64,000 nt of DNA, from contig JAIXMP010000002.1 in NCBI GenBank assembly GCA_025677815.1, positions 868,001 through 932,000 of the forward strand, written 5' to 3'. Every line of letters starts with the position of its first letter. Within the stretch, counting starts at the first letter, position 1. The position numbers and the translations under genes are program-made. Under the pieces are notes generated by a model, which ran no database searches, was not told the DNA's origin, and saw nothing but the letters and a program-made list of their open reading frames with translations. Positions 36,455 through 48,088 of the stretch are shown here, piece after piece. This stretch comes from Phascolomyces articulosus. Its lineage: Eukaryota; Mucoromycota; Mucoromycetes; Mucorales; Lichtheimiaceae.

Positions 36455-36800
36455 ACAAGACAATACATCTGTATACTATACTATCAATCAAACCATATCA
36501 TTGTAAATAAAAACAAAAACATTACGTTTGTATCATCATTGTTATAAAAAAAATATCCAAATAAAAGAAATGATGTTGAATATATATTTATATATATTTA
36601 TCTTGATTTTTGTTCAAAGGAAAAAAAAAGAAACAGATTGAAATGGGTGGTGATGATATGTGAATGTGCGAATTTGTGTGTTAGAATTGGTTGTAGTAAA
36701 TGTTGTGTGCAGTATCACAGTATTTAACAACTGTGAAAGTATGTGAAAGAGATGGGGGAAAAAAGAGAACAGGGTGGAACTACAACAGAGATTGGCTTTT
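36455..36800. other. Convergent 3' region between IF1 and SUB2
   Basis: About 345 bp with an AATAAA-type signal just after IF1 (36505-36512) and low-complexity sequence. No gene seen. Confidence 0.6.
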
Positions 36801-38340
36801 TTAATTGGCCATGTACGAGTTAACATCAACGTCTTCTGGCAATGCTGAAATATTAATTTCGAAACGACTTTGTACATCATTAAGGACTTCGGTATCCTTT
36901 TCGTTGGATACAAAACTGATACCAAGACCCTTTGTACCGAAACGACCAGCACGACCGACACGATGAAGGTAGGTATCAGCACCGTCAGGCATATCATAGT
37001 TGATAACAATGTTGACACGTTCAATATCGATACCACGACCAAAAATATCAGTAGCAACCATGATACGCTTTTCAAAGTCCTTGAATGATTTGTATCGCTT
37101 GATACGTTCTTCTTGAGACATTTGAGAGTGGATACAAATACTGGGGAAGTTACAGCTGGTGAGAATACGGTTCAATTCATTGGCACGAGGTACAGAGCGA
37201 ACAAAGATACACACTTGGTTGAATTCCAAACTATCCAAAAGTTCGTTCAACTTGCGGTTCTTTTCACGTTCATCCAACTTGATATAGAATTGTTGTAAAC
37301 CGTGAAGGGTAAGCTTGGCTTCATCATCAACGTAGATTTCGAGAGGGTTTTGCATGAACTTTTTACAGATAGGTCGCATTTCCTTGGCAAGTGTGGCAGA
37401 AAACATCATGACTTGCTTATGATGAGGAGTAGAACGGAAAATGTCTTGGACATCACGACGCATATCTATTTTGTTTTAAATAAAAGTATGTATAAGTCAA
37501 TTTAATTCTTTTTAAAACAATCAAAGTCTATACAAAGAATCAAAAAAAAATTCTTACCAAGTTGTTCCAACATTTTATCACATTCATCAAGAACAAAGTG
37601 CTTGACATTGTTCAACTTGAGGTATTTATCACGAACCAAACCCCATACACGACCAGGGGTACCAACCAAAATATGAGGGCATTTCTTCTTGTCCTTGAGA
37701 ATATCAATATCCTTTTGAGTGGGAACACCACCATAGAACACTTCGGTACGGATATCAGGAATATACTTGCTGAAACGGTTATATTCGTTGCGAATTTGGA
37801 AGGCTAATTCACGAGTGTGGCAAAGAACAACGACGGACACTTCACCATCGATAGGTTCGATTTGTTGCAAAGTGGCAAGGACGAAAACAGCGGTCTTACC
37901 CATACCAGACTTGGCTTGGCAAATAACATCCATACCCAAGATGGATTGAGGAATACATTCTTGTTGAACTATTATACGTGTGTATTCCATCATGTTTAAT
38001 TCAATAATTCTTTTCCCCTTCATTTCCTTCCTTCCAATGTATACATATCTACACAATAGGGTTGATCAAATCATATAAAAAAGTTACCTTCAGAAGGATG
38101 TTCAAAACCACAGTCCACAATACTTCTTAACAGTTCAGGCTTCAAAAGGAAATCACGGAAACCGGTGGAACTAATACCAACATATGAACCCTTCTTGTCT
38201 TTCTTATCATCTCCAGTACCTTCACCAGCGCCATTAGCTTCAGCTTCTTTAGCAGCGGTGGCAGCGGTTTCTTGTTGGATGGTTTGTTCATCCTCTTCTT
38301 CGTAATCAATAAGATCGTCAGCGTGGTCGGCAGAAGACAT
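36801..38340 (-). CDS. SUB2: Sub2/UAP56 (DDX39B) DECD-box RNA helicase
   Basis: ATP-dependent RNA helicase of the TREX complex; needed for spliceosome assembly and mRNA export in the nucleus. About 440 residues in three exons, start at 38340 ([20 protein letters not shown]). Motifs in order: Q-motif region [20 protein letters not shown]; Walker [27 protein letters not shown]; Walker B DECD in [16 protein letters not shown] in [37 protein letters not shown]; motif [18 protein letters not shown] rather than DEAD is diagnostic of this subfamily. The N-terminal acidic and Ala/Glu-rich segment matches known family members. Nothing missing. Confidence 0.97.
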
Positions 38341-39601
38341 GTTCGATAAAAATAAACTGCCAGAATGAGAATGAGAGAAGTCGCCATGGAAGACAACGGA
38401 TGAAAGAAGAGGGTGAAATTTAGTAATCATCGTTCGATACGTGGGAGAGGCCCAAGACAGAGAAAACAGAAAAAAAAAAGAAATGCAAGTGGAGAAAATA
38501 AAAAAAGTGAGGGCAAGGCAAATAATACTGTGTCGACGTTCTCCATTTCTTCTTTTGGCATCTTCATTAGATTCCCGGCATCATCGGATTCATCATATTG
38601 TTGTTGTAAAACTCATAAAGCGTCATAACATCAAAAACTGACCCATATGGATGGATATATAAATAGACACATAAAAACATATTTTTATAGACACAAACAT
38701 CCAACTTCAATTCGATGTGTATATAAAAACATATTGAATAAAAGAAAAAGAAGAAAAAAACAACAGCTGATCAAATGGTGTTTGCTTTTGGTTGAAAGAG
38801 CTGAATTTGTTGTTCGTTGCACTGTTGTAACATATACTTTTTTCTTCTTTTTGGTGTCACCCCAATGCGTCCTTGATAAAATATGCATTCCTTGAAACGT
38901 GCATATAGATATAAAAAGACAGAACAAAGCCAAGAGTACAAGAAAAAAAATCAATGTCTCCAAAACTTGTAATGACCAAAAGAAATGCACTTGATGTTTC
39001 TTGAATGTCCAAATTGTAACTTGACTCTTCTTGATTGCCAATGCAAAGAAAAAATACAACCGTGCAACATGACACCAAACTTTTCTAATCTGTTGATCGT
39101 ATATACTTTGTCGTTTCAAAAGATGACAGATCAGGTCCATTTTTTGTTGGGCCATGTAATTATTTTTTTTTGTTTGTCAAAAAAAAAGCATTCTTGTATT
39201 ATGGTTGAAAACCGTCAAAAAATAAATCAGATTTTGATTGCTTTTCGTTTTTCGTAAAGATCCAATGATGCGTCAAAACAACGTGAAAAAGACAGAGGAG
39301 TTTTTTTTTTTTTTTTTTACAACGCGATGATGCACGGTTCCAGAGAAGATAGAGAGCCCAATGGAAGATGGAAAACACCAGTATTTGCACCCAATTCTTG
39401 CAAAGACGTAAAAGACATTTACCTTTGGAGGGATTTGGTTGAAAGTGATGAAGAGAATGTATTAAAAAAATTAAAGGATGTTTCTTTCTTTTTTGAAAGT
39501 GTGAAAGAGTTGAGTGTCTCTTTTTTTTGTTGTTTTCTCCCAAACACGCAATCGTATTGTGACGTCTAAACGAATGAAGAATTTTTATTGGTCCAGCAAT
39601 T

Positions 39602-39632
39602 TGCGGCGCTGTTTGGGACTTGCTGCGCCGCA
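39602..39632. repeat. GC-rich perfect inverted repeat
   Basis: TGCGGCGC (39602-39609) and GCGCCGCA (39625-39632) form an 8-bp stem with a 15-base loop. It stands out because the surrounding 2.7 kb is strongly AT-rich. It could be a protein-binding site or chance. Confidence 0.5.
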
Positions 39633-40862
39633 CTTTGGTATTATGCAGATTTGTTAGTATCACGAAGATCTCACTATTCACCCATCTTATTTTTTTTTCC
39701 ATCCAACTTTACGCTACGTATGGAATTCAATGCTAAAAATATTATTCGTTTACTAAAATAAAATGATCAGAGTTATTATTAAATTAATAAAAAAAAATAA
39801 TGGATTCGACCTATTTGTTATAACTTTATTAATACGTTTTCTATTCACCAGAATCCTTATTAGCAATAGAATAATAAGCCTCTTCCTCATCATAAATGAT
39901 AGATATAATATATTGTCATGACATATTAACAGGTAATAACATAATATGCTGGTAGGATACTGTCGTTATTATTTACCTGAAAAAATATACTTGAAAAGGA
40001 AACAGGTTTATTTTGTGATAAACCAAGAGAGAAAATAATGACTCTTCTTAACTTCATTTTTGACCTATAAAGAGAAGTAAGGTCATATATTAGTGTAATA
40101 TATTAGCAATAACATATCATTATAATATCTAATATAAATATTATATCTAAAAATAAATAGGAGCAGATTGTATCAAATTTGTTATCCTATGTACTATAGA
40201 CCTTACGGCATTATAATTTCCTTGAGCATTTTAATGTTCTTTTTTGATACACATACATTGATCTCATACGAACAGTTTTTGTAAACGTAACTGTATAAAG
40301 AATAATGTTAATAGGGGAATGTAAAGTAATTTTATTAAACTAAACAAGGTGAGCATTATTAATTCAAAATGATAGGATCTAATCTTCTTCATCCTGAGTA
40401 TTCCGAATTCTTATAATAAACTACCTATTTTTTTCACACGACAGTGTTACAATTCGCATGAAAACGCACACGATCACGATCTTGAAAGCATTTATAATAC
40501 AGTGATATCATTTCAATAATGAGATCTGAAAATATATAACAATAACATAAAGAATTAGAACATATGTATCCATGCCATTATTACCAAACTATATATTGCT
40601 TTGATCATAATTCAGTTTGAGATATGTATTGTTATTAGTTTACAATCATTTGAAAAAAAAGCAACAATTCAAACTATTATTATTAGTGACAAGGTTCAAT
40701 GTTTAGATTGATTATCCTATCATGGTAAAATATGAGTCAGAAGTCAGAAGATTCAGCATGGTAGTACGACAACCCAATATCGTGTACTCATTTTAGATAT
40801 GTGCAATAGCAGACTGTTACATAATATTCGATAGTTCTACTGTTATTGGGTTCTATTTTCTG

Positions 40863-40870
40863 TATAAAAA
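40863..40870 (+). promoter_or_regulatory. Probable TATA box of the D-amino-acid oxidase gene
   Basis: TATAAAAA, 152 bp upstream of the ATG at 41015, followed by a long pyrimidine-rich leader. Inferred from sequence and position. Confidence 0.45.
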
Positions 40871-41014
40871 GCAAACGAAAAATGATAAAAAAAAGCTAAA
40901 AAAACAGCTTTGAGTCGCCGATCAGAAATCTTTTTTTTCCCCCAATATCTTTTCTTATTATTTTTTTGGTTCTTTTTCCTTCTCTTTTTCCTTTACTTTT
41001 TCAATTAATAAGAT

Positions 41015-42464
41015 ATGTTAAAAGTTGTTGTTGTTGGTATGTTGTTTTGCATTGATCAATAGGTCCATATGAATATGAGAAAAAGATTATTATCTCATCG
41101 ACGAAACCGTATTTATAGGAGCTGGTGTGAGTGGATTAACCACAGCTGTTGATCTATTGAAGAATGGATATAAGGATGTCACTGTTATTGGGCAATATAT
41201 TCCCGGTGATATGACAACAGCCTATACATCACCATGGGCCGGTGCTTCGATTTTGTCATTTGCATCAAGCAACGATGTTCGTTTACAAGGTAATGTATAT
41301 CATTCAACCCAGGGATCTGGTTGTGCGGGGGGAATAATTGTGGGGACAAAATGTGTAACAAATAAACATCTCTGTCTTTGTATTCTAAATTTAAAAAAAA
41401 AACCTCCCATATACAATCCATACTGCACTTCTATTTTGTATATTAGAAATTGATGCGGATGCTCATAAGGTATTCAAGTATCTCGCTGAAAATGTACCTG
41501 AATCAAGCGTGATACATTGTCCAGGTATTCAATTTAATGATCAAGAAGATGAAGCTGGAGAAGATAGCTTTTGGGTCCGCAAGATATATCCAAAGGTTGG
41601 TGAACAAAAAAACAAAGAGAATTTATATAGTGAATCGAATTATTTATATATGTATATATATGTAAATGATAGTTTCAAGAAATTCCCAAGAACAAATTAC
41701 CTGAAGGTGTTCATAAAGGATATACTTTCGAGACATGTAAGAAAAATGCGTTATCTATTTCAATAGGAAAAATAGGGATTGCTGGTGTTTCTCACGCGAT
41801 TTTTTTTATATACTTTTTTCCAGATACACTTTCAGTTCCGAAATATCTTAAATGGCTTGTAGAACAAGTAACTCAACTCGGTGGAAAGGTGCAGCGCGTT
41901 GAAGCTGTTGATAGTTTACAACAAGTGATTGACGCCACTCAATGTGACATTTTAATCAACTGTACTGCCATGGGTGCTGCCAAGTTAGTTGATGTTCGTG
42001 ATAGCAACATGTACACTGTTCGTGGTCAAACCATTTTGGTAGAAGCACCTCACATTCGTCAACAAATCTATCGCGATGGCAGCGATAGAATCGTATATAT
42101 TATTCCTCGTGGTGATGGCACTGTTATTTGTGGTGGTACCATGGATACTGTCAACAAAAACTTGAACGCTGAACCTGCATTGACCAAGCAACTTTTGGAA
42201 GGTGCTTATAGTATTTGCCCTGAATTGACTCACGGCCAAGGCGTTGACAAGTTCAAGGTTGTCTCTGTCAATGTTGGATTCCGTCCTGGTCGCAAAGGAG
42301 GTATTCGTTTGGAAAAAGAAGTGAGAGTTTCTGCTGCATTGGGTAAAAAGGTGACAATTGTGCATAACTATGGTCACAGTTCCCATGGATATCAATCCAG
42401 TTGGGGTTGTTCTCAACGTGTTGTCAAATTGTTGAACGAAAAGTCGATCATAGCCAAGTTGTAA
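41015..42464 (+). CDS. D-amino-acid oxidase, peroxisomal
   Basis: FAD flavoenzyme that oxidatively deaminates D-amino acids, giving the keto acid, ammonia and hydrogen peroxide. Start at 41015; the first intron splits the FAD-binding beta-alpha-beta unit, joined as MLKVVVVGAGVSGLTTAVDL (GxGxxG, residues 8-13). Further exons give TSPWAGASILSFAS, WVRKIYPK, the small exon FQEIPKNKLPEGVHKGYTFE, YTLSVPKYLKWLV and the long last exon. That exon holds INCTAMGAAKLVDVRDSN, the substrate Arg region GFRPGRKGGIRLE and the DAAO signature VHNYGHSSHGYQSSWG. The C-terminus is AKL, a type 1 peroxisomal targeting signal. Substrate preference (D-Ala-like or D-Asp) cannot be told from this reading. Confidence 0.93.
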
Positions 42465-42608
42465 TATCTTTTATTGGGAAATTGTTATGTATTTTTTTCT
42501 CTGTACATATAAAAATATATTTAATTTACCACCAAAGGATATGGCAGTCTATTGTTAATGTGGAATGAAGGGTAATTGGAAGAGGGGAAACAAAGCAAAA
42601 TGTGCACA

Positions 42609-45444
42609 CTATATATAAGAGGGCGGTGTTAAATGATCAGAAGATGTAGATGACGGAGGATGTAAATTTCGTGGACTATGGAGGGGACTATGGAATGGAC
42701 TATGATGTGGACTACCAAATGGACTTGTTACATGTTCAGTTCCACTGGGTGATGGAGGTCCAATACGAGTAATGGCAGCATTGACGCAACCATTTTGTGT
42801 AATTTGACGCGCATTAATCACTGAGCTGCGACGACGTTCTAACCATTCTTCCTCTTCTTCAGGTGTACGATCAGCATGTTCACGCGCCATAGCCTTTTCA
42901 AACAAAAGATCTGGTATTGTACATGTACCTAATGCTCTTCTCATTTGCGTATTCAAATAACCAAGACCCAGTTGAAATGATGTATTCATCCATCCAAATC
43001 CTTCACGTGGTACAAACTTGAAATCCACACCTACATTACCATATTCGACTTCTACCTTGTGTGACAAACCAACCACGTCAAATTTTTCTGGGACAACACC
43101 ATTAAAATCAACAAAACTCTTTGTGATCCTAATAAAACCATCATTAATTATGTAAATAAATATCATTTTATAAAAGTGAAAAAAGAGAATATTAAAAGGA
43201 AAACTTACGTAAATAACCAACGATAAGCTAATCGACGAGCAAGATCTTTCATACCATATTTTTCAAAGCCTTCCCAAGCCATGATTTGATGAGGTGCCCA
43301 TCCAAAAGGGAAATCCCACTGTCGATTAGGTCTATCGATCGATATATTACCACGCGACTCTTCTGTTCCAGACACAAGGCCGCCCATGACTTCAAACTTG
43401 CTCAGTGAATTTTTAGCCATTGATTTTGCTTGATGTTCCGAAGCACAACCAGCCCACATGGCCCAAAACGCTGTGACCGTTTCGTATGTTTCTTGCTTTT
43501 CAGTCACCGTATTATAATCAAAATAAAGACTTTTTTCTTCGTTCCATAAATATTGGTCGATTCGTTGTCTGCGTTTCTTGGCCCGTGCTGCCCATACATG
43601 AGCATATTGTTTTTCGCCATAGAAATCTTCCAATTGGCCACCCAAAACATGACTGATCATATCAGCCAGATCCATTTCATACTTGTATAATAATGTGTTC
43701 AAATCGATAGTGGCTAAATTGGCACAGACTTTATCGAATCGATAGGTTGTATCATGTCCTGATTCACGTACAGCACGGTCGTGTAAAAAATATTCATCCA
43801 ATTCAGGTTCGATAATTTTGCCATCATTGTACAGTTGATCGAATTCTTCAATGGATACATTATGCTTTTGTGCATAAGGTTCAATAATATGATCAAAATG
43901 AGATGCCTCTGTCTCTGGTGGTATTCCAAGGCCGTCCGGTCGATAGCGTGATAACATGGTCTTTTTATCTAATCGTGGTTCGACCATCCATACTTCGTGG
44001 TACTCTTTGATAGCGGATTTCAGGATTTCTCGTAACCATGCTTTGTTTTCTTCTTCATCGTGTGGATCCATTCGTTCATAGACACGGAAGGCCATGTCGG
44101 TTAAAAAGGGTGGTTGAGATCTTGTTAAATAATAAGACCGATTGGCATTCAAGATTTTTCCATAATGCTTGATTTCATAGGCAAAATTCTCCACCATGCC
44201 TTTAGCAAGTTCCCGACGTCCATCCACCAAAAGACCCAACGCAACAAAATAAGAATCCCAACCGTACATTTCATTGAAACGACCACCAGGTACAGCAAAT
44301 GGTACGCCTTGCCAGGTGACATTTCCGTTGGCATCTTCTTGGCGACACATGTCTAACGTCAGTAGACCAGGTCGGTCATTGATACTTTTAACATATTCGG
44401 GGGTAATATTCTTGGGTAGATAAATTACTTCAAGATTCAAATGAGAACGTTGTTCAGATACAGATTTATAATAATCGTAGATATCCTTTTCGTTGTATGG
44501 AATATAAATTCGAGGGTTATGATTGGCAGTTCTATTTTTGGGATCGGCACAAATAACCTCAATACTATCTGCATCGATTTTTCTTGTTAGCCCATCCCAG
44601 AAATGATGTCTAAAGAATGGAAGCATTGATGTGATGAGTTCATTTTTTGAAATCAATTCAGTCAATTTGTATCATCTATATTTACCGTATCATACGGGAT
44701 AAACGATCAACAGGGTTTTCATTTAATCGAGCTTCATCCAGAACAATATGTTTACGACCATAATCATGGGCAAGAGCAAGTTCTTGAAGTAAGTTGGATA
44801 GCATATAAGTACCCCGAATATCGATCTTACGATATCCACCCGAATCAGCTGTACCCAATTGCATGGTCTTGGGCCCCAAATCATTGATGGTAATTTGATA
44901 ATCGCCGTCTGTATCTTCTTGTTCCAGAATCAAACGTTGGGTTTCTTCCACGTCAATTAAAAATTTACGTGCTTTATTTTTATCATCTGTTTTGTTATTT
45001 AAGTGTATTGGTTTGTTTGTCAATAAAATCTGTCATCATTTTCCTTCTATTATATTTCTCCTCCCCACCACTATCAACTAAAAAGAATACTATTATCGCT
45101 ACATAAAGTTATATTTTTCATTCTTTTTCCATCCATCCCCCAAAAATAAAATAAAGTTAATTCATTTGACGTCATAGTTACCATGAGAAGCTCTTCTGTA
45201 AGGTGCCAAATCGAGCGAATTTGGAATGTCCAAGCGAGTTTTCTGCAATAAAAAACATTTTTAAAAAAAGACTTTTTCGTTTGGTATGAGCTAAGCTAAA
45301 AAAATGACAAGAACTTACAGTATAGGTTCTTGTGCGCTGTCGAGCATTTTTTCCAGTGGTATAATAAGTTGATGCTGGTGCATGAACATCGATATCTTCT
45401 TCATCATTATCAGTATCTATTGTTGGTACTCTTTGATTTGACAT
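42609..45444 (-). CDS. NTH1: Neutral (cytosolic) trehalase, GH37
   Basis: Hydrolyses intracellular trehalose to two glucose; activated by PKA phosphorylation and calcium in fungi. About 800 residues, five exons, start at 45444 ([20 protein letters not shown]). The regulatory N-terminus has a PKA-type site RRAS (58-61), created across an intron, and the calcium-binding motif [15 protein letters not shown] (87-101). Trehalase signature 1, [14 protein letters not shown], is at about 270-283; the catalytic acid Asp is in ESGHDTTYR (about 449); signature 2 is [10 protein letters not shown]; and the base Glu lies in PEKFDVVG. All catalytic residues are present. The tail after [20 protein letters not shown] is Ser/Pro/His-rich with repeated H-S-P units ([15 protein letters not shown]), which I do not associate with yeast trehalase. 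The exon 3-4 junction (MIR/HHFWDG) fixes an otherwise open intron. Confidence 0.96.
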
Positions 45445-46179
45445 TATTATTATTATTGAAAGAAGGGAATAATTGTTTATGATAATAGAAGAATGAATGA
45501 AAATTAAGAAAGAAAAAGCTGAAAGAAAAAAAAAATTCAAAACGGAAAAAAACCAATGTTTATTATGCAGACAGAAACCTTGAAAACTCAGATTCCTTAT
45601 TTCCTATTTACTACTACGGATAAACCTTTATCAAAATCTTACATCGAAATCTGTGGCTTCAATTTTTCCAATTTTTCTTAACTATCACATTATATTTTTT
45701 CTTGTGTCTTTCACCCAATGCCATTCTTTGAAGTTGCATCCTCAAAGTGGTCTTTATCTGCAACCTATGAAAGTTATAAAGAACAAAATCCAGATAAGTG
45801 GAAAAAAGAAGCAGTCTCCAAGAAAGCTTGCTAAACGCTTCCTCGTGGATAAAAAAAGTGTGACACAATGGTGATAGATGACGCACCTTCTTTTCCTTGT
45901 TCTTCGAGTATCAGCAGCTTTAACCAAAACTTTAAATTGAATTCATCTAGAAGTATAATAAATATCAATGGGCCCAATGGGTAAATAAAAGTTGTACTTG
46001 ACGAAATGATGGAAGCATGTTGTGAATCTAAATGTATTTGAAATTCTTCTATTTTTACTCTATTTCGTATTTTTACATTATACTAGTAATGACAGCACAG
46101 GAGTAACAACGCCAACTTCTCCAAATTCAAAGTCTTTTCCTCCACGGCTAATGCTACTGCTTTTCCACGGTTAAAACTA
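45445..46179. other. Intergenic, upstream of trehalase
   Basis: Promoter side of the trehalase gene, AT-rich. A coding-like but unanchored run on the + strand at about 46085-46150 (Ser/Thr/Pro-rich) precedes the repeat cluster. No gene can be supported. Confidence 0.5.
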
Positions 46180-46250
46180 GGTGCTCACAGCCCTTCCTGA
46201 AATCCAAAAGTGGGCAACCATGTTTGCTTTTTTTTTAGGCAAACAGCCCC
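46180..46250 (-). repeat. Transposon-terminus-like repeat, copy A
   Basis: Read on the minus strand it begins GGGGCTGTTTGCC at 46250 and continues through CCCACTTTTGGATTTCAGG to GGGCTGTGAGCACC at 46180. Copies B (46712-46773) and C (47002-47053) share the pattern GGGGC, TTTGC/CAAAT, CAT, CCCAC/TCCA, TTTTGGAT. A and B are in opposite orientation, and their inner regions (GGATTTCAGG and TGTGAGCACC) match closely. Confidence 0.5.
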
Positions 46251-46711
46251 AGTTGAAATATGTGTTTCTACCCATATTCCATACAAAAAAATTCCTACCC
46301 ATATAAATTTTATCGTTTGCCCTGTTATAGAAATGCTAAACGTCTCACAAGAAATCTAAAAAACATGAGTACAGTGAAGCATAATTAGAAATTATTGTCA
46401 TTTGAATTTTTATTGTTGACTGCGTTTCTGTGTTCCCACCAGTCAACCTTCATTTACTATTTCTACACTTTCCCACTCTCCCATATTCTATCTCTTCTTT
46501 ACCCTTTTGTTATTCCAGATCCTTAGTGTTCAACCGTCAATCTGTAGTATTGGTGTGAATTTTATTACCATAGTGATTAGTATAAACATATTACTCATTC
46601 AATAAATAGAGAGTTAGTTTATAGTATTTTATTGGGTCACATAACAACAGTACAGATAATTATAGGCAATTTAAAAGCTTCAATCCCACGCGACACGCGT
46701 TTCGCTATAAA

Positions 46712-46773
46712 GGGGCAAATATGATTGTCCATTTTTGGATTTCAGGGTTTTTAATTAAAGGGTTGTGAGCACC
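46712..46773 (+). repeat. Transposon-terminus-like repeat, copy B
   Basis: Begins GGGGCAAATATGATTGTCC, then TTTTTGGATTTCAGGG and GGTTGTGAGCACC. It is an inverted copy of repeat A with one insertion (TTTTTAATTAA). A coding-like open stretch follows directly to about 46873 and ends in a stop. Probably the end of a decayed DNA transposon. Confidence 0.5.
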
Positions 46774-47001
46774 CGTTGCTGCTCCTTCAACCGCTGACAA
46801 TACTGTTGCCTCGTCTATGACTGATGAACTTAATTTTGTATCTGAGCATGAGCCTCTTGGATCTGAAACATAGATGACGTACTGGTAATAGTAATAATAA
46901 TAGAAATAACGATGTATCTCAATCACTTGTTTTTCACATTATTGTTTAGTAATTCAATACTTGTCTTTTTTTCTTCAGGGGGATAAAAACGACGATAAAG
47001 T

Positions 47002-47053
47002 GGGCCCCGCTATTTGCAGCCATGTTTTTTGCAGATTCCCACTTTTTGGATGT
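47002..47053 (+). repeat. Transposon-terminus-like repeat, copy C
   Basis: Begins GGGCCCCGCTATTTGCAGCC and continues with CATGTTTTTTGCAG and CCCACTTTTTGGATG. It is a diverged relative of copies A and B in the same orientation as B. DNA to its right (47050-47460) has broken coding-like stretches on the minus strand, including an Asp/Asn-rich one, consistent with a decayed transposon. Confidence 0.4.
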
Positions 47054-47671
47054 TTTTTGAGAAAAAGCGCGTCTGGAAAAACCGGGTCTACAGTAGTTTT
47101 GAAACCCATAAACGTAGACGCTATGTTATGAAATACTTGGTAGATATTGAAAGTTCTTGGAATCCACCAACTCATTGGATTTTGGGCAATTTGAATATTA
47201 CCTAAATGTTTCAACAGTTTCGCACAAAGTCGATCCTACTTGTCGCTTCAAAGGACAACATCTCGGACAATATTTTCATTGTCGTTGTCGCTACCAATAT
47301 TGCTCAACATGTTATCGGGTTCGTCATTATTATCATCAATACAACCATTAGCATCCTCATCAACATTGTGAGTGTTGTTCCCTCATTGAATACACTTTTG
47401 CCACTCATCGAACATAATACACTAAGTGCGTGCAGGGGATGGAAGAGAAACCCAGCCTAGCTTTCATTTAATAAATTTTACAACATGGTTGTAGTAGTCG
47501 CGGTGGAATCGATGCAAACAAGACAATAGCTGTGGTGCGGTGATGGCGAAGGTGTTGCTTAAATATGAGAGAGGAAGGAAGAGTTGGCATTGACTACCAA
47601 TATCCTTCATAGTTTTGTTGGAATATTCCAAAATTGGAGAGGCATTTGTATATTACAATTAACGTTCATAA

Positions 47672-48088
47672 ATCAACATTTATCCACCTTTTATAAACCT
47701 GGTATTTCGAAGAGTTTCCATCACATTACGGTTAGGTGAAACCCATATAAATCATGATCCAAACTCCTTATTGGATGATTATGTTGGTTCTTACCAAGTT
47801 ATTAGTGGTGATGAGTTCGATGTCCTCTCCTGTGAAGTAAAGTCATTTAGCAAAAAATCTAGTAGTCAAGTACAATCCGACCTCACAAAACAAGTGAAAG
47901 AAATAAAGCAAATATTGTACAAATCAGTAGATTATGAGGTGATTGATCCGATTGTCGTTGGGATATTAGTAAAAGAGTATAGCATAACAACATATTACAT
48001 GCGTTTGATCGAACATGGATACTATGTATCGTATGAACATGGGTCACTTACCTTACACTATCACAAACACCGCAAGATGGAGTATTAA
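47672..48088 (+). pseudogene. Relic of a PD-(D/E)XK-nuclease-like Mucorales repeat protein
   Basis: Open frame of about 138 codons between stops, without a convincing ATG. It contains GDEFDVLSCEVKSFSKKSSS, where the Asp and the Glu-x-Lys (EVK) are spaced as in a PD-(D/E)XK nuclease core, then QVQSDLTKQVKEIKQILYKS and VGILVKEYSITTYYMRLIEH. I associate this pattern (E-x-K, Ser-rich loop, Lys/Gln helix, then strand-loop-strand) with abundant uncharacterised Mucorales proteins. The frame lacks an N-terminus, ends early and lies in a repeat-rich zone, so it is likely broken. The identity is inferred from motif shape only. Confidence 0.45.

Larger units (their letters stand above)
38341..41014. other. 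Gene-poor 2.7-kb divergent intergenic region
   Basis: Upstream of SUB2 (-) and the D-amino-acid oxidase gene (+). Homopolymer-rich with A/T runs at about 39160-39190 and 39300-39320. Several open frames of 60-167 codons are present on both strands, but they overlap each other, rely on homopolymers and show no motif; I regard them as chance. A GC-rich inverted repeat lies at 39602-39632 and a TATA-like box at 40863. Confidence 0.55.

Noticed and set aside
38685..39702. Open frames of 156 and 167 codons on the minus strand upstream of SUB2.
   Set aside because: Translated A/T runs (Lys/Phe/Leu-rich), overlapping frames on both strands and no family resemblance.
45445..45540. N-terminal extension of trehalase by 32 residues from an upstream ATG.
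   Set aside because: The extension is a run of Phe/Ile/Leu from A/T-rich leader and would add a membrane segment to a cytosolic enzyme; the ATG at 45444 fits known neutral trehalases.
47206..47460. 84-codon open frame on the plus strand with Val/Ile-rich sequence.
   Set aside because: The opposite strand reads as an interrupted Asp/Asn-rich coding stretch, so this is its shadow.
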